DNA of 64,000 nt from [Ruminococcus] torques ATCC 27756 (GTDB lineage: Bacteria; Bacillota; Clostridia; Lachnospirales; Lachnospiraceae), in the NCBI RefSeq assembly GCF_000153925.1, contig NZ_DS264383.1, positions 1 through 64,000 of the forward strand. Direction: 5' to 3'. The notes beneath the pieces are model-generated. The model had not been told where the DNA came from, ran no database searches, and worked only from the letters and a program-made list of their open reading frames with translations. The position numbers and the translations under genes are program-made. Position 1 is the stretch's first letter. Each line of letters starts with the position of its first letter. Positions 26,073 to 34,900 of this stretch are shown here, one piece after another.

Positions 26073-26774
26073 ATGGAAGAGTTTATAAAGTGGTTTTTAG
26101 AGAATTGGAATGCAAATATATTTACTTTATTTACGGTTTTATTATCTGGTATAATTTCTTTGATAATTTCGGCAGCTTATTACCGTAAAGGGAATAGAAA
26201 TAATCTGAAAATGTCGGTCATTCATCCGATTATTAGTATATTAAATGACAGCTATTCAAGAAATAATTACAAGAAGATAGAAGAAATCGCAAGAGAATAT
26301 AGTGTAAGATATTTCAAGAAAAAAGAATTAAAAAAATTGAATTCGCTTTTAGAAGCATATAAAGAGATTAGTGTCTATAATGATATACAAATAAATGCGA
26401 ATAGTTTATTTTCATACTTTGAATATAAATTAGAAAAAGAAGGAATTAATACTAAACCATTCCCGATTGAATATGAGGGAGAAGTGGTTGCTACGCAGTA
26501 TCCACCAGATTTATTTTATTTATCAGAAGATTTGGAGGATGTTCTTAAACAATATGATCCTGATTATGAACCAGATGAATGTGAAGCGAGGCTAATTTCT
26601 ACATATGAAAGTTATTGTAAAAAATATTATACTTCTAAGAAGATTACATATTTTGATGACTATACATTGAAACAGGTATTAAAACAATCAGAAGTACGAA
26701 AAAAGTGGGATAAAAAGTTCGATAGCGTGAATCGAGCAAAAAGAGAATTTATGGAATTGAAAATAGCAAAATAA
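26073..26774 (+). CDS. AT-rich membrane-associated cargo protein
   Basis: 233 residues from ATG 26073 (GAGGT 7 nt upstream; a TTG at 26049 has no ribosome binding site). One membrane helix at about residues 14-36 ('IFTLFTVLLSGIISLIISAAYY'), then a Lys/Glu/Tyr-rich soluble domain. It has visibly lower GC than its neighbours and sits between two identical 40-bp repeats, so it was probably inserted into this site as cargo. Could be a single-component defence or stress protein, but no motif supports a function. Confidence 0.6.
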   Translation: MEEFIKWFLENWNANIFTLFTVLLSGIISLIISAAYYRKGNRNNLKMSVIHPIISILNDSYSRNNYKKIEEIAREYSVRYFKKKELKKLNSLLEAYKEISVYNDIQINANSLFSYFEYKLEKEGINTKPFPIEYEGEVVATQYPPDLFYLSEDLEDVLKQYDPDYEPDECEARLISTYESYCKKYYTSKKITYFDDYTLKQVLKQSEVRKKWDKKFDSVNRAKREFMELKIAK

Positions 26775-26814
26775 AAAGATAAATTATATAAAAATCATAT
26801 AAAAGGGGATTGGA

Positions 26815-26854
26815 AGATCCCACAGAGACAGACATCGTGTAGGTGCCTGTCTTT
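26815..26854 (+). repeat. 40-bp direct repeat, right copy, with terminator
   Basis: Identical to 25876-25915. Here the hairpin AGACAG(A)CA / TG(C)CTGTCT runs into seven T residues, giving a rho-independent terminator; the left copy lacks the long T-run. Confidence 0.85.
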
Positions 26855-26918
26855 TTTTCGCAGAAAATTAAGTATAGAAATACGAAGAAAAAGGCTTCGA
26901 AGGGAGGTGATAGCAAAC

Positions 26919-27230
26919 GTGAGTATCAGTATCCATGAATTATTGGCAGTAGCCAGAGAGGCGGAGGGTGTGAAGGCAGTCCAGGGAGATGCCATGCTAT
27001 GTGAAAAACGGTTTGCACCGGATACCAGGTATATGGTGGAGTTTTTGGTGTTGGAGCAGACGGAGCAGTTTGGAGACGCGGGAATATATCATCGTTACTT
27101 TTTAACAAAGAAAGCATATTACGAAATGGTGGAGTTACAGAACCAAGGAATCTTTCGTTTTCAAAGACAGGCGCTTGTTTTGGAAGGAACACTGCATTAT
27201 CTTCCAGTCCAAACATTTTTTCAAGACTAG
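26919..27230 (+). CDS. Hypothetical element protein
   Basis: About 103 residues. AGGGAGGTG at 26901-26908 points to GTG 26919 as start. Sequence 'ISIHELLAVAREAEGVKAVQGDAM' then 'TRYMVEFLVLEQTEQFGDAG', mixed alpha/beta. Lies 116 bp upstream of the ParM-like gene. No family recognised. Confidence 0.55.
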   Translation: MSISIHELLAVAREAEGVKAVQGDAMLCEKRFAPDTRYMVEFLVLEQTEQFGDAGIYHRYFLTKKAYYEMVELQNQGIFRFQRQALVLEGTLHYLPVQTFFQD

Positions 27231-27346
27231 AAGTAGGGAAAAAACAGGCTGGAAAGAAAAGAATGTCTGCCGGGGCGCGCCTTCGGGGGCAAGGGCTCTT
27301 TCACCGGAAACTTAACATAGAATAGAAAAGAAGGGAGTGGTAAGCA

Positions 27347-28255
27347 ATGATTATCGGAATCGATCATGGATATTACGCCATTAAAACAAAGCAGGTGTGT
27401 TTCCCCACAGGGATCATCCGGTATGAGTATGAACCCTATACCATGCAGAATGTCCTCCAGTACAGGGGAGAATATTATGTGTGTGGGACTGGGAGACAGA
27501 CATTGGTAAAGGACAAGACCGCCAACGACAATTATTATCTGTTGACGCTGGCAGCACTGGCACAGGAGATCCGAAAGCGAAAGGGGGAAAGGACAGCGAA
27601 GGTTGTTCTTGCAGCCGGACTTCCCCTTACCGGGTTTGGAAGGGAAAAACAGAAATTCAAGGAGTATCTGTTTCGGAAGGAACAGCCAATCCGTTTTTTC
27701 TACGAAGGGGAACGCTATGAGATCCAGATTGAGGATGTGAAACTGTTCCCCCAGGGATATTCAGCCCTGGCTCTTTATCCAGAGTATTTAAAAGATGAGC
27801 CTTCTGTGCTTCTTGTGGATATCGGAGGTTGGACGGTGGACTTGATGCGGCTTGATAATGCTGTTCCTAACGCAGCTACCTGTAGAAGCCTGGAACTGGG
27901 GGTCATCCGCTGTATGGATGAGATCAGGGAACAGGTAAGGAGAAATACAGGGCTGTCGGTAACGGAGACGCAGATCGAGCGTGTCTTACATGGAAAACCC
28001 AGCAGCATGCCTGCGGAAGTGGTGTCTTTGATTGAGAGGCAGGGCAGGCTTTATATTGAAAAAATCCTGTCTGCGATCACCGAGGCAGGCTTTGACCTGC
28101 GGGCAGTCCCTTCCGTTTTCATGGGAGGCGGTGCTGCTATTTTTAAACATCGTGTAAGCGAGCAGGACCGCCTGTGCCGCCCGATTTACCTGACGGATAT
28201 CCATGCCAACGCTGCCGGATATGAACGGATTGTGGGGCAGATGAGGACGCTGTGA
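27347..28255 (+). CDS. ParM/StbA-like actin-fold partition ATPase
   Basis: 302 residues with actin-superfamily motifs: phosphate-1 'IIGIDHGYYAIKTK', phosphate-2 'VLLVDIGGWTVDLMRL' and the adenosine motif 'PSVFMGGGAAIFKH'. Family members form filaments that push plasmid copies apart. It overlaps the next gene by GTGA, as parM and parR often do. Finding it alongside the ParA/ParB pair 15 kb away suggests two formerly separate elements are joined here. Confidence 0.85.
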   Translation: MIIGIDHGYYAIKTKQVCFPTGIIRYEYEPYTMQNVLQYRGEYYVCGTGRQTLVKDKTANDNYYLLTLAALAQEIRKRKGERTAKVVLAAGLPLTGFGREKQKFKEYLFRKEQPIRFFYEGERYEIQIEDVKLFPQGYSALALYPEYLKDEPSVLLVDIGGWTVDLMRLDNAVPNAATCRSLELGVIRCMDEIREQVRRNTGLSVTETQIERVLHGKPSSMPAEVVSLIERQGRLYIEKILSAITEAGFDLRAVPSVFMGGGAAIFKHRVSEQDRLCRPIYLTDIHANAAGYERIVGQMRTL

Positions 28256-28527
28256 GCCGCCCGGTCTTTTCCTTCCGCCCAAACCTTAAGAACCCGGAAC
28301 ATGAAAAAGCGTGGCAGCTTTTGATGGAAATTCCGGCAGGGCAGAGGAATCAGTATCTGGTGGATGTGATTCTGGAACAAGAAGAGAGAGAAACATTAAA
28401 AAGACTCATTCAGGAGGCTGTTCGGGAAGAGTTAAAATGTGGCGATGTGGAACGGACGCCAGCACAGGAAAAGGAAGAAATTCCCGGTCAGATGCTGGAT
28501 TTTTTATTTCAGATGGAGCAGGAGTAA
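28252..28527 (+). CDS. Candidate ParR-like adaptor
   Basis: 91 residues, GTG start overlapping the ParM-like stop. Charged and helical ('NPEHEKAWQLLMEIPAGQRNQ', 'EERETLKRLIQEAVREEL'). Position, size and coupling match ParR DNA-binding adaptors; the N-terminal 'AWQLLMEIPAGQRNQYLVDVI' is compatible with a ribbon-helix-helix adaptor. The assignment is mostly by context. Confidence 0.55.
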   Translation: MSRPVFSFRPNLKNPEHEKAWQLLMEIPAGQRNQYLVDVILEQEERETLKRLIQEAVREELKCGDVERTPAQEKEEIPGQMLDFLFQMEQE

Positions 28528-28541
28528 AGGGGGTGAGGCCT

Positions 28542-28610
28542 ATGGGCAAGGAAAGCATGGCATTGTTGGATATGCTTTGGTTTTGCATACATTTGACATG
28601 GTTTCTTTAG
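28542..28610 (+). CDS. Possible 22-residue hydrophobic peptide
   Basis: ATG 28542 after AAAGGGGGTGAGG. The product MGKESMALLDMLWFCIHLTW plus FL is hydrophobic after the first five residues. The good ribosome binding site is the only support; it could be chance. Confidence 0.3.
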   Translation: MGKESMALLDMLWFCIHLTWFL

Positions 28611-28683
28611 TGGGTATTGTGAATAGCTTTCTTTCAAATTTGGGAGTATGTTGTGTATAACAAAACGAAAGGGGAAAGCGCTT

Positions 28684-29043
28684 ATGGCAGAGATGAAGAA
28701 CATATGCGGAAAGATCCCGGTGGAATTACATGAGAAGGTACGAGCCGAGATCGAAGAAAAGGAAACAAGTACACAGATCTTTATCCGGCAGGTGATCGAA
28801 GAACACTTTAACAGGCTGGAAGGCAAAGGAGAAGAAAGCATGGAAAAAAGAACATTAGCAGTACAGGTCACAGAGGAATTATTCCAGAGAGTCAAATGGG
28901 CAGTCACAAAGGAAGGCATCAAACAGAAAGATTTTATCATCCGCATCATCGAAAAAGCGGTGGAAGAGGTAGAAGCCAAATGGCAGGAACTGGAACAGCC
29001 GGAAGAAATAGATAATCTGGAAGAAACCGAAGAGATCGCATAA
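28684..29043 (+). CDS. Tandem ribbon-helix-helix-like protein
   Basis: 119 residues from ATG 28684 (AAAGGGGAAAGCGC upstream). Two similar halves: 'CGKIPVELHEKVRAEIEEKE' plus 'TSTQIFIRQVIEEHF', and 'TLAVQVTEELFQRVKWAVTK' plus 'GIKQKDFIIRIIEKAV', each a short beta strand and two helices as in an Arc/CopG fold. Acidic tail. The internal duplication would put an RHH dimer in one chain. Probable DNA-binding regulator or segregation factor. A strong terminator follows. Confidence 0.65.
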   Translation: MAEMKNICGKIPVELHEKVRAEIEEKETSTQIFIRQVIEEHFNRLEGKGEESMEKRTLAVQVTEELFQRVKWAVTKEGIKQKDFIIRIIEKAVEEVEAKWQELEQPEEIDNLEETEEIA

Positions 29044-29069
29044 TGCCAAACACATAGAACTATAAAACC

Positions 29070-29112
29070 AGCAGGCGGTGTGGGAGAAAAACCATGCCGC
29101 CTGCTTTTTTTC
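29070..29112 (+). terminator. Strong rho-independent terminator
   Basis: AGCAGGCGG (29070-29078) pairs with CCGCCTGCT (29097-29105), followed by a run of T. An ATG at 29094 in its loop is in frame with the methyltransferase. Confidence 0.85.
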
Positions 29113-29123
29113 AGCAAAGGAGG

Positions 29124-30413
29124 TTGATAGCCGCAACCATTCGATTTTTTGATTTATTCAGCGGAATCGGGGGATTCCGGGAAGGGTTAAGACGTGCAGG
29201 CGGTTTTACCTGTGTGGGACACTGCGAGGTGGATGCTTATGCGGATAAGAACTACCGATTGCTGTTCGACACAGAAGGGGAGTGGTTTTGCAATGACGCA
29301 AGAACAATCGAAACTGAACGAATGCCGGACTTTGATCTTTTGTGTGCAGGATTTCCTTGCCAGGCATTCTCTATCGCCGGAAAGCGGGAAGGATTTGCAG
29401 ATGCCAGAGGAACTCTGTTCTTCGAGATTGCCAGACTGGTTGCAGACAAGCGACCTGCGTATTTCATCCTTGAAAATGTTCCCGGACTGCTTTCGCATGA
29501 CAAAGGCAGGACGTTTCACACCATCCTCAGTACCTTATCTGAGCTGGGGTACGGTGTGGAATGGAAAGTGCTTAACAGCAAGGATTTTGGAGTCCCCCAA
29601 TCCAGAAAACGGGTGTATCTTGTCGGATATCTTGATCGAAGATGTGCCGGAAAAATATTACCTTTCCCAGCAGCAAATGGAACGTCTCTTATACAAATCC
29701 GAACAGGCAGCCAGGGGAAAAGAGTGTACAGCCCGGAAGGATTAAGCTGTACTTTGACATCGCTGGCAGGCGGTATGGGTGGAAAAACTGGATTGTATGA
29801 GATGGGTATTCCCATCAAGGAGAATACCAAGCAGGGATATAAGATGGCGTATCCGGGAGACAGCATTGACTTAGGATATGCAGGCATGAATACCAGAAGA
29901 GGGCGTGTGGGGCATCAGATCGCCCATACCCTTACTACAGGAATCCAGCAGGGAACGCTTCATTTTGTGGATCTGTCTGTGCCACCTCTTGTCACAGAGC
30001 AGTGCAGGTGTCTGAATACCAGACAGTCCGGCATCCATAATCATAAAGGGGAATGCTCTGGTGTCTTAAAAGAGGAAGGTGCCAGGGCAGTTCTGACTCC
30101 GGGAAGAGAAGAAACCCGGCAGAATGGCCGGAGGATGAAGGAGCCGGAAGAGCCGATGTTCACTATTACTGCCACAGACCGGCATGGAGTTGCCTATCGG
30201 GGCAGAATCCGGAGGCTGGTGCCAAGGGAGTGTCTGCGGCTGCAGGGTTTTTATGATTGGCAGATTGACCGCATAGAACAGGAGACTTCGGACAGCCAGC
30301 TGTATAAACAGGCCGGAAATGGAGTGACCGTCAACGTGATCGAAGCCATCGGAACGCTTCTTCGGCAGGCAGATGCAGAAATCCGGGCAGAGGATGAAAA
30401 GACAAAGAGGTAA
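29124..30413 (+). CDS. DNA (cytosine-5-)-methyltransferase
   Basis: About 430 residues with the ordered m5C-methyltransferase motifs: I 'FFDLFSGIGGFREGL', IV 'LLCAGFPCQAFSIAGKREGF' with the catalytic Cys, VI 'FILENVPGLL', VIII 'PQSRKRVYLVGY', and IX/X 'RRLVPRECLRLQGF' and 'KQAGNGVTVNVIEAI'. The target-recognition region is long. No restriction endonuclease is adjacent, so it is probably an orphan protecting the element. The start is unclear: AAAGGAGG (29116-29123) abuts TTG 29124, and no ATG lies at a good distance. Confidence 0.93.
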   Translation: MIAATIRFFDLFSGIGGFREGLRRAGGFTCVGHCEVDAYADKNYRLLFDTEGEWFCNDARTIETERMPDFDLLCAGFPCQAFSIAGKREGFADARGTLFFEIARLVADKRPAYFILENVPGLLSHDKGRTFHTILSTLSELGYGVEWKVLNSKDFGVPQSRKRVYLVGYLDRRCAGKILPFPAANGTSLIQIRTGSQGKRVYSPEGLSCTLTSLAGGMGGKTGLYEMGIPIKENTKQGYKMAYPGDSIDLGYAGMNTRRGRVGHQIAHTLTTGIQQGTLHFVDLSVPPLVTEQCRCLNTRQSGIHNHKGECSGVLKEEGARAVLTPGREETRQNGRRMKEPEEPMFTITATDRHGVAYRGRIRRLVPRECLRLQGFYDWQIDRIEQETSDSQLYKQAGNGVTVNVIEAIGTLLRQADAEIRAEDEKTKR

Positions 30414-30419
30414 GGCAGT

Positions 30420-31379
30420 ATGGCAATTGGAATTCAGGATCAATATTTCGGTACAGAGATTGAGATGACAGGGATCACCAGGCAGAGGGCTGCGGAGAAA
30501 GTAGCAGAACTGTTTGGAACAAGGGCAGTTTGCGACGGTGGATATTATGGGGTCTGGTCTGTGACAGATCAGGAAGGAAAGAAATGGAAGTTCATGTATG
30601 ATGGAAGCATTTATACGGAACGCAGGGAGCGTGGACGCATGGTTCGTGCTGGAAGTGAATACAGCACCGAAATGGTCAGTCCGAAATTGTCCTATGGAGA
30701 AATGGGAAAGCTGCAGGAAGTGGTGCGGTGTCTCAGGCATCATGGGGCGAAGGTAAATGCATCCTGCGGGCAGCATGTGCATGTGGACGCTTCCAATCAC
30801 ACACCAAGAAGCCTCAAAAATGCTATGACCATTATGTATTCCAAAGAGGATATCCTGTTCAAGGCATTGAAGGTACAGACATCAAGAGAACAGGAGTATT
30901 GCCAGAAGGTACGCCCTATTGTGCTGGAGAAGATCCGCCGGATGCCAAACAACACCATTTCCATGGAAAAGTTGAAACGGGTATGGTATGAGGGCAGGGA
31001 CGGAAGCAATAGTCATTATGACAGCACCCGGTACTATGCGTTGAACCTTCATGCAGTATTTTCCAAAGGAACTTTGGAGTGGAGATGTTTTGAGAGTACC
31101 CTCCATGCAGGAAAAGTGCGGGCAAATATCACTTTGGCTCTTGCCATCTCTGCCCAGGCCATCAATCAGAAATGTACCCAGATGCGGAAAACGGAGATTA
31201 CAGAGAATCCGGCATTTACCTTCCGTACTTTTTTATTGCGGCTGGGACTCATTGGACCGGAATATAAGAATGTCCGGGAACATCTGCTTGCCAATCTGGA
31301 GGGTGACAGAGCATGGAGATATGACCGCAGTACCTATGAATGTTTGAATCGAAATCATCGGGCAGAGGATGCCCGTTAG
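30420..31379 (+). CDS. Amidoligase-family enzyme
   Basis: 319 residues of the amidoligase family related to glutamine synthetase / gamma-glutamylcysteine synthetase folds. Family landmarks: 'YFGTEIEMTGITR', 'YGVWSVTDQEGKKWKF', 'SEYSTEMVSPKLSYGEM', 'ASCGQHVHVDASNHTP' and 'RYYALNLHAVFSKGTLEWRCF', giving the expected Glu, His and Arg metal/ATP-binding positions. Members are predicted to join an amine to a carboxylate with ATP. The next gene encodes a gamma-glutamylcyclotransferase-like protein, a coupling known from comparative genomics. Substrate unknown; adjacent wall-adhesin genes suggest peptide or cell-surface modification. Confidence 0.85.
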   Translation: MAIGIQDQYFGTEIEMTGITRQRAAEKVAELFGTRAVCDGGYYGVWSVTDQEGKKWKFMYDGSIYTERRERGRMVRAGSEYSTEMVSPKLSYGEMGKLQEVVRCLRHHGAKVNASCGQHVHVDASNHTPRSLKNAMTIMYSKEDILFKALKVQTSREQEYCQKVRPIVLEKIRRMPNNTISMEKLKRVWYEGRDGSNSHYDSTRYYALNLHAVFSKGTLEWRCFESTLHAGKVRANITLALAISAQAINQKCTQMRKTEITENPAFTFRTFLLRLGLIGPEYKNVREHLLANLEGDRAWRYDRSTYECLNRNHRAEDAR

Positions 31380-31389
31380 GAGGTAAGAG

Positions 31390-31887
31390 ATGAAAGAAAC
31401 CTATTATTTTGCCTATGGCAGCAACATGAACTTAGACCAGATGGCGTACCGCTGTCCGGCAGCTTCCGTAGTGGAGAATGTCAAGCTGGAGGGATACCGC
31501 CTGATCTTTTGTGGCAGGGGAAAAGGATGCGGTGTTGCCACTATTTTGCCGGAAGAGGGCAGCCAGGTGGAAGGGGTGCTTTGGAAGATCACACCGGAGT
31601 GTGAAAAAAGCCTGGACTTTTATGAAGGGTATCCCCACCTGTATGGGAAGGAGCCTGTTTTTGTTCAGGGAAAGGATGGTGTGAAACGGGAAGTCATGGC
31701 ATATACCATGAATGCACCCTATAAGGATCAGCCTGCCATCCCCTCGGATCTTTATTTTATGGGGATCGTGGAAGGCTGCCATCAGAATGGGATTTCCAGC
31801 CGATCTGTGACCGATGCGCTAAAGCGTACCAGACAGGAAGTGGGAAAGCAAAAAGCCAGTCACAAGAAAACAGAAGTCAGTAGATAA
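31390..31887 (+). CDS. Gamma-glutamylcyclotransferase (AIG2/GGCT-like)
   Basis: 165 residues. N-terminal 'YYFAYGSNMNLDQMAYRCP' is the GGCT substrate-binding signature, and 'SLDFYEGYPHLYGKEPV' carries the conserved Glu (in 'YEGYP') that acts as catalytic acid/base in the family. Lies 10 bp after the amidoligase. GGCTs cleave gamma-glutamyl amides and release 5-oxoproline, so it probably reverses or processes the amidoligase product. Confidence 0.88.
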   Translation: MKETYYFAYGSNMNLDQMAYRCPAASVVENVKLEGYRLIFCGRGKGCGVATILPEEGSQVEGVLWKITPECEKSLDFYEGYPHLYGKEPVFVQGKDGVKREVMAYTMNAPYKDQPAIPSDLYFMGIVEGCHQNGISSRSVTDALKRTRQEVGKQKASHKKTEVSR

Positions 31888-31941
31888 CAAAGCCGCAGGG
31901 GAAAGCCTCTGCGGTATTTTTAACGAAAAAAGGAGAATGCA

Positions 31942-34900
31942 ATGAAGAGCAGAAATATCAAAACAAGACTTGCAGCTTTTGGGCTCGCACTGCTTATGGG
32001 GCATAGTCCGCTGGGGAACTTAGCGGATGTCCATGCGGCAGAAACAAAAAATCCGTCAGAGCCAGTGACGGAGAGCGCAGAAATATCTGAAACGGAACAG
32101 ACAGAGGAAGTTTCAGAAGCTGCGAAACATTTGGTAACAGCAGAAGATATCACGAAAGATATTTCCGACAAGGATTTTATGGTAGAGACTTGTATGGAAG
32201 GCATCCATTACAATCCGGAAAAAGAGGATGTTACGTTAGAGCGTATTGAAGCGGAAGATGGAGGGAGCTACCATCCTGACCAGGAAGGAACTTATATCGC
32301 AACCTACTGGGTTGTGCCAAAGGATGCGCGTGACAGCTATTCTGTGAGCAGAAAGATCATCCTGACGGATACGGAAGGGCAGGCTCATACAGAAGAAAAT
32401 GGCGGTCAGAAACAGAAGGAGGATACGAATTCTGAAGAAGATTCGGAGACGCCTGTGCAGGAAATCCCGGATGTGGAAGTGACGGTATCCGGGGAAGATG
32501 CGGATGCACAGGCAGCAAGGGAACTGGAAGAAAAGATTGAGGATGGGGAAGTGATGATGCTTTCCGGTGCGGAAAATACTTTCCGAGCAAGGGAAACCGT
32601 ACATCTGGAAAAAGGAGAGACCATCTACTATCCAAGTTATATTGGAAATTACTTAACCTGCTGGTTTACGGTCAATGGAAAGATCGCTTACTGTCTGGAA
32701 TCCCATCGTTTCTCACCGCCGAGTGGTGACTATGTGGCACAGGTACTGGACAGCAATAAGAACTTGCAGAAGGTGCTGTATTATGGTTATGGCGGTGCCG
32801 GGGATATTACAGGTAGTTATCTGTCCGGGAAAAGTGCAGAAGAGAAATATGTATATACCCACATCGCAGCCAGCTATGCCTATGCAGGTGAGGCAGGATT
32901 TACAGGATGTAAGTATGAAGACCTGGTAAACGCAGGCGTGATCGCCTATATTGACCACCTGTTTGCTATGGAAGAGCCGCCGAAGGGAGAAATTTCTCTT
33001 TCCAAGACTTCTGTAAAAGCAGTCCGAAATGGAAATGTACAGAAAACACCGGATATCACATTGTCCGGGGATCACCGAAACTACATTTCAGTCCATGTAC
33101 CAAAAGACATCACCATTTATAACAAGACAAAGGGAACTTCCGCAGAGAATGGTGCGCTGAAGATCTATGGCGGGGATACCTTTTATTTGACTGCCCCAAT
33201 GCTTCATACCGGAAAATATTCCTCCGGGGAGCTGCATGGTTCTGTAGGGGAAACCTGGAGAACACTGATATTATCCACAGGAAACAGCAATCAGGACATT
33301 GGAGTCTTTGAATCGGAGAAAGCCAATCCAGTAAGTTTTACGGTAGACTGGCTGGAGATGACAAGGATCGAGCTTTTCAAACAGGATGCGGATACCAAGA
33401 ATCCTTTAGACGGTGCAGTGTATGGCATTTATACAGACAGCAAGTGTGAGCATCTTTTGATGGAAATGCCAGTCACTGGGGAAGAGGGAAAAGCAGTCAG
33501 TGATTATTTTGAGGTAGCCATCAAAACAGTATATGTGAAAGAGATCAAGGCTCCGGACAAGTATGCACAGAGTGATGTGATCCATAAGGTGGATGTGGAA
33601 GCCGGAAAGACGGTCACCATCTCAGCAACTGATGAGAGGGTACGAGGCGCTGTCCATATCCAAAAGTTCGATAAGGAGACACAGGCCTTTCTTCCCCAGG
33701 GGGATAGTTCCCTTGCCGGGGCTGTGTATGGTCTGTATGCCAGAGAGGATATCGTCCACCCGGATGGAAAGACGAGGGTTCTGTTCAAAAAAGACAGCCT
33801 CATCGCACAGGGCGTGATCAAGGAGGATGGTACCTTAGATTTTTCCGAATTGTATCTGGGAAAAATGTATGTGAAAGAGATCACTCCGCCGGAAGGCTAT
33901 ACGGTAGATCCAATAGAGTATGAGGTGGACCTTGCTTACGAAGGACAGGAAGTGGCAGAGGTAACCAGGGACCTGACGGTACAGGAACAGGTGAAAAAGC
34001 AGGCGTTCCAGCTGATCAAGATCAGCGAAGATGGAGACCAGACAGAAACAGACCTTGTGGAAGGGGCAGGATTTAAAGTGTATTTAGTCAGCAACCTGTC
34101 CAAAGTAAAGAGTGGGGAACTACAGCCATCCAATGGCGAGCAGCTTACTGCGGAAGATTTCCGAGGTTATGATTTCAGTAAGGAAGAGGTGGCAGTGACC
34201 TATGTGGATGGCAAGGCTGTCCCGGTACCGGAGCTTATTACAGATAAAAAAGGATATGCCCTCAGTCCGGAGCTTCCGTATGGTCTTTATGTGGTAGAGG
34301 AAAGCACTGTACCGGAGAACTTGAAAGCCATCGATCCGTTTTTGGTGAAGGTTGATGAGGACAGCAGAGAACCGATGGTATGGAGGATCTTCGATGACCG
34401 TCCATTTGAGTTTTTGTTAAAGATCGTGAAAAAGGATGCACAGACAGGCAATCCGGTTTTAAAAGCAGGCGCTTCCTATAAAATCTTTGACATGGAAAAA
34501 GAGGAATATGTAGAGCAGACGGTATTCTATCCGAAGAAAGAGACCATCAGCGTTTTTAAGACCAATGAGGAAGGCTATCTGGTAACACCGGAAGAATTGA
34601 AATGTTCTACTTACCGGATTGAAGAAGTAAAAGCACCGGAAGGGTTTGTAAGACAGGGATATGAGAGTTCCTTGTATGAAGGGGAAACAATAATTTCTCC
34701 ATTGGAAGTGACCGGAAAAGGCAGTTACAAAGAGAACCCAAAAGAGGGAATTGTGATCACGGTTTCTTCCAATACCGCCCATCAGATCGATCCGGATACC
34801 GGGGCAGTCATCGTGGAAGTCGAGCAGCCAAACGATGAGCAGGTGGGCAGCCTGACACTGACCAAAACCGGAGAACAGCCAGTGGAAGTGAAGGGGGATT

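Noticed and set aside
29194-29745. 183-codon alternative frame inside the cytosine methyltransferase
   Set aside because: Overlaps all catalytic motifs of the methyltransferase in another frame and has no family features.
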